Assembly: GCF_008711325.1 (NCBI RefSeq)
Contig: NZ_VXDB01000013.1
Span: 62,001 to 126,000, forward strand
DNA: 64,000 nucleotides
From: Roseibium sediminis
GTDB lineage: Bacteria; Pseudomonadota; Alphaproteobacteria; Rhizobiales; Stappiaceae
Direction of reading: 5' to 3'
Below are positions 63,600 through 64,000 of the stretch, one piece after another. The translations under genes and the position numbers were made by a program. The notes beneath the pieces were generated by a model. It worked only from the letters and a program-made list of their open reading frames with translations. It ran no database searches and was not told where the DNA came from. How positions within the stretch are numbered: the first letter of the stretch is position 1; every line of letters begins with the position of its first letter.

Positions 63600-63856
63600 A
63601 CCTGGCGTGACATGAAAGGCACACATAGCCAGCAATGCTGACTACAGGCATCGCTCGTGCTTGTGTATCGAACCGAATTCGGTTTTCTACCCACTCCTGA
63701 AGTTCATTTTCAAAGGGGACGGACATGCGTTTCGCACACCGCTCGCCCGCAGGGGCAGCACTTCCGAACTAATCCGCGCTAGCGGTGCAGACGGTCAGTC
63801 ACAGGGCAAGACATCTCTTGCGCCTGACCTATTCCCATTGAAAATGGATTATCCAA
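63600..63856. other. Spacer before the right-edge gene
   Basis: Nothing recognisable was seen here apart from a short GAACCGAATTCGGTTTTC dyad near 63670-63687. It probably contains the promoter of the RtcB-like gene. Confidence 0.4.
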
Positions 63857-63871
63857 ATGGGCACTTCCCAT

Positions 63872-64000
63872 ATGGGTGGGCAATCCGCTGAAACATCATC
63901 AGCGGTGGTTCACCACTTCTATTCCCAAAAGTCCTGGATTGAAGGCAAGGCCACAGAACAGCTTGAACAGGTCGCCCGGCTCAGGGGCGTTCATGCGGTC
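63872..64000 (+). CDS. Start of probable RtcB family RNA ligase (partial, cut by window edge)
   Basis: Forty-three codons are open to the window end. After a short variable start the frame reads VVHHFYSQKSWIEGKATEQLEQVARLRGVHAV, which matches the N-terminus of RtcB-like proteins (FYSxxSWIEGxAxxQLExVAxLPGM), notably the shorter group linked to peptide release factor PrfH. RtcB joins RNA 3'-phosphate or cyclic phosphate to 5'-hydroxyl ends. An in-frame ATG at 63857 is an alternative start. No metal ligands are in the visible part, so the call rests on this short region. Confidence 0.6.
   Translation, partial: MGGQSAETSSAVVHHFYSQKSWIEGKATEQLEQVARLRGVHAV

Noticed and set aside
63661..63891. A 76-codon plus-strand frame overlapping the RtcB-like start.
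   Set aside because: It has no family features and conflicts with the better supported frame that is open to the window edge.
1..64000. A search by eye for tRNA, rRNA, CRISPR arrays, prophage or toxin-antitoxin genes.
   Set aside because: No regularly spaced repeats, tRNA-like cloverleaf with TTCRA loop, phage structural genes or paired toxin-antitoxin genes were seen. A tRNAscan or CRISPR search was not possible here.

Overview
The window looks like the chromosome of an alphaproteobacterium, most likely a marine Hyphomicrobiales of the Stappiaceae type (Roseibium, Stappia or similar). This is inferred from the Caulobacter-type cpa/tad pilus locus, the MaoC-phosphotransacetylase fusion next to ackA, PutA paired with a divergent Lrp regulator, the DUF1194 and DUF1186 proteins, and the protein sequences overall. 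No rRNA, tRNA, CRISPR array, prophage or intact insertion sequence was seen. About 59 protein genes are supported, two of them cut by the window edges.

Layout. Positions 1-11300 hold a Flp (type IVb) pilus locus. On the minus strand are three small Flp pilin genes, the prepilin peptidase cpaA and cpaB-C-D-E-F, with the start of a probable tadB at the left edge. On the plus strand are a stand-alone pilus N-domain protein and two TadE-type pseudopilins. Spacers of up to 1.5 kb separate the pilin genes and carry decayed copies of a short inverted-repeat element. Positions 11400-20800 hold central carbon genes: MaoC-Pta, ackA, an orphan PhnD-like binding protein, a HAD hydrolase, an acetylpolyamine amidohydrolase-like protein, aldose epimerase, phosphomanno/glucomutase, a membrane-anchored aspartic protease and ribokinase.

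Positions 21100-35550 form a large minus-strand nucleoside scavenging cluster. It encodes a SorC/DeoR regulator, two BMP-type binding proteins, the ABC ATPase and two permeases, then Cdd, a purine nucleoside phosphorylase, DeoC, DeoA, DeoB, Add, a URC4/DUF1688 protein and Upp. Together these would import nucleosides, deaminate them, split off the base, and turn (deoxy)ribose-1-phosphate into glyceraldehyde-3-phosphate and acetaldehyde. A complete copy of the short inverted-repeat element separates upp from rbsK.

Positions 36000-45800 hold a secreted vWA protein, the overlapping mgsA-glk pair followed by hrpB, a DUF1186 protein, and putA with its divergent Lrp-type regulator. Positions 45900-50400 hold a YnjBCD-type ABC transporter and the iron pair bfd-bfr. 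Positions 50400-64000 hold an SDR, a chemotaxis receptor, two RNA or rRNA methyltransferases, a NAD-dependent epimerase-like protein, YtoQ, an unusual cold-shock-domain protein behind a structured leader, an MFS pump with an esterase, an unknown serine/threonine-rich protein, a Rieske oxygenase, a classical cold-shock protein, a DMT exporter with a divergent HxlR regulator, and the first codons of a probable RtcB ligase.

The least explained signals are RNA- and DNA-level. The leader at 57332-57571 has two copies of the Shine-Dalgarno segment competing for one antisense segment. There is a three-copy MITE-like family. Widely spaced GGCAA/TTGCC operators lie at the nucleoside regulator. A 12-bp long-range inverted repeat lies before a pilin gene.
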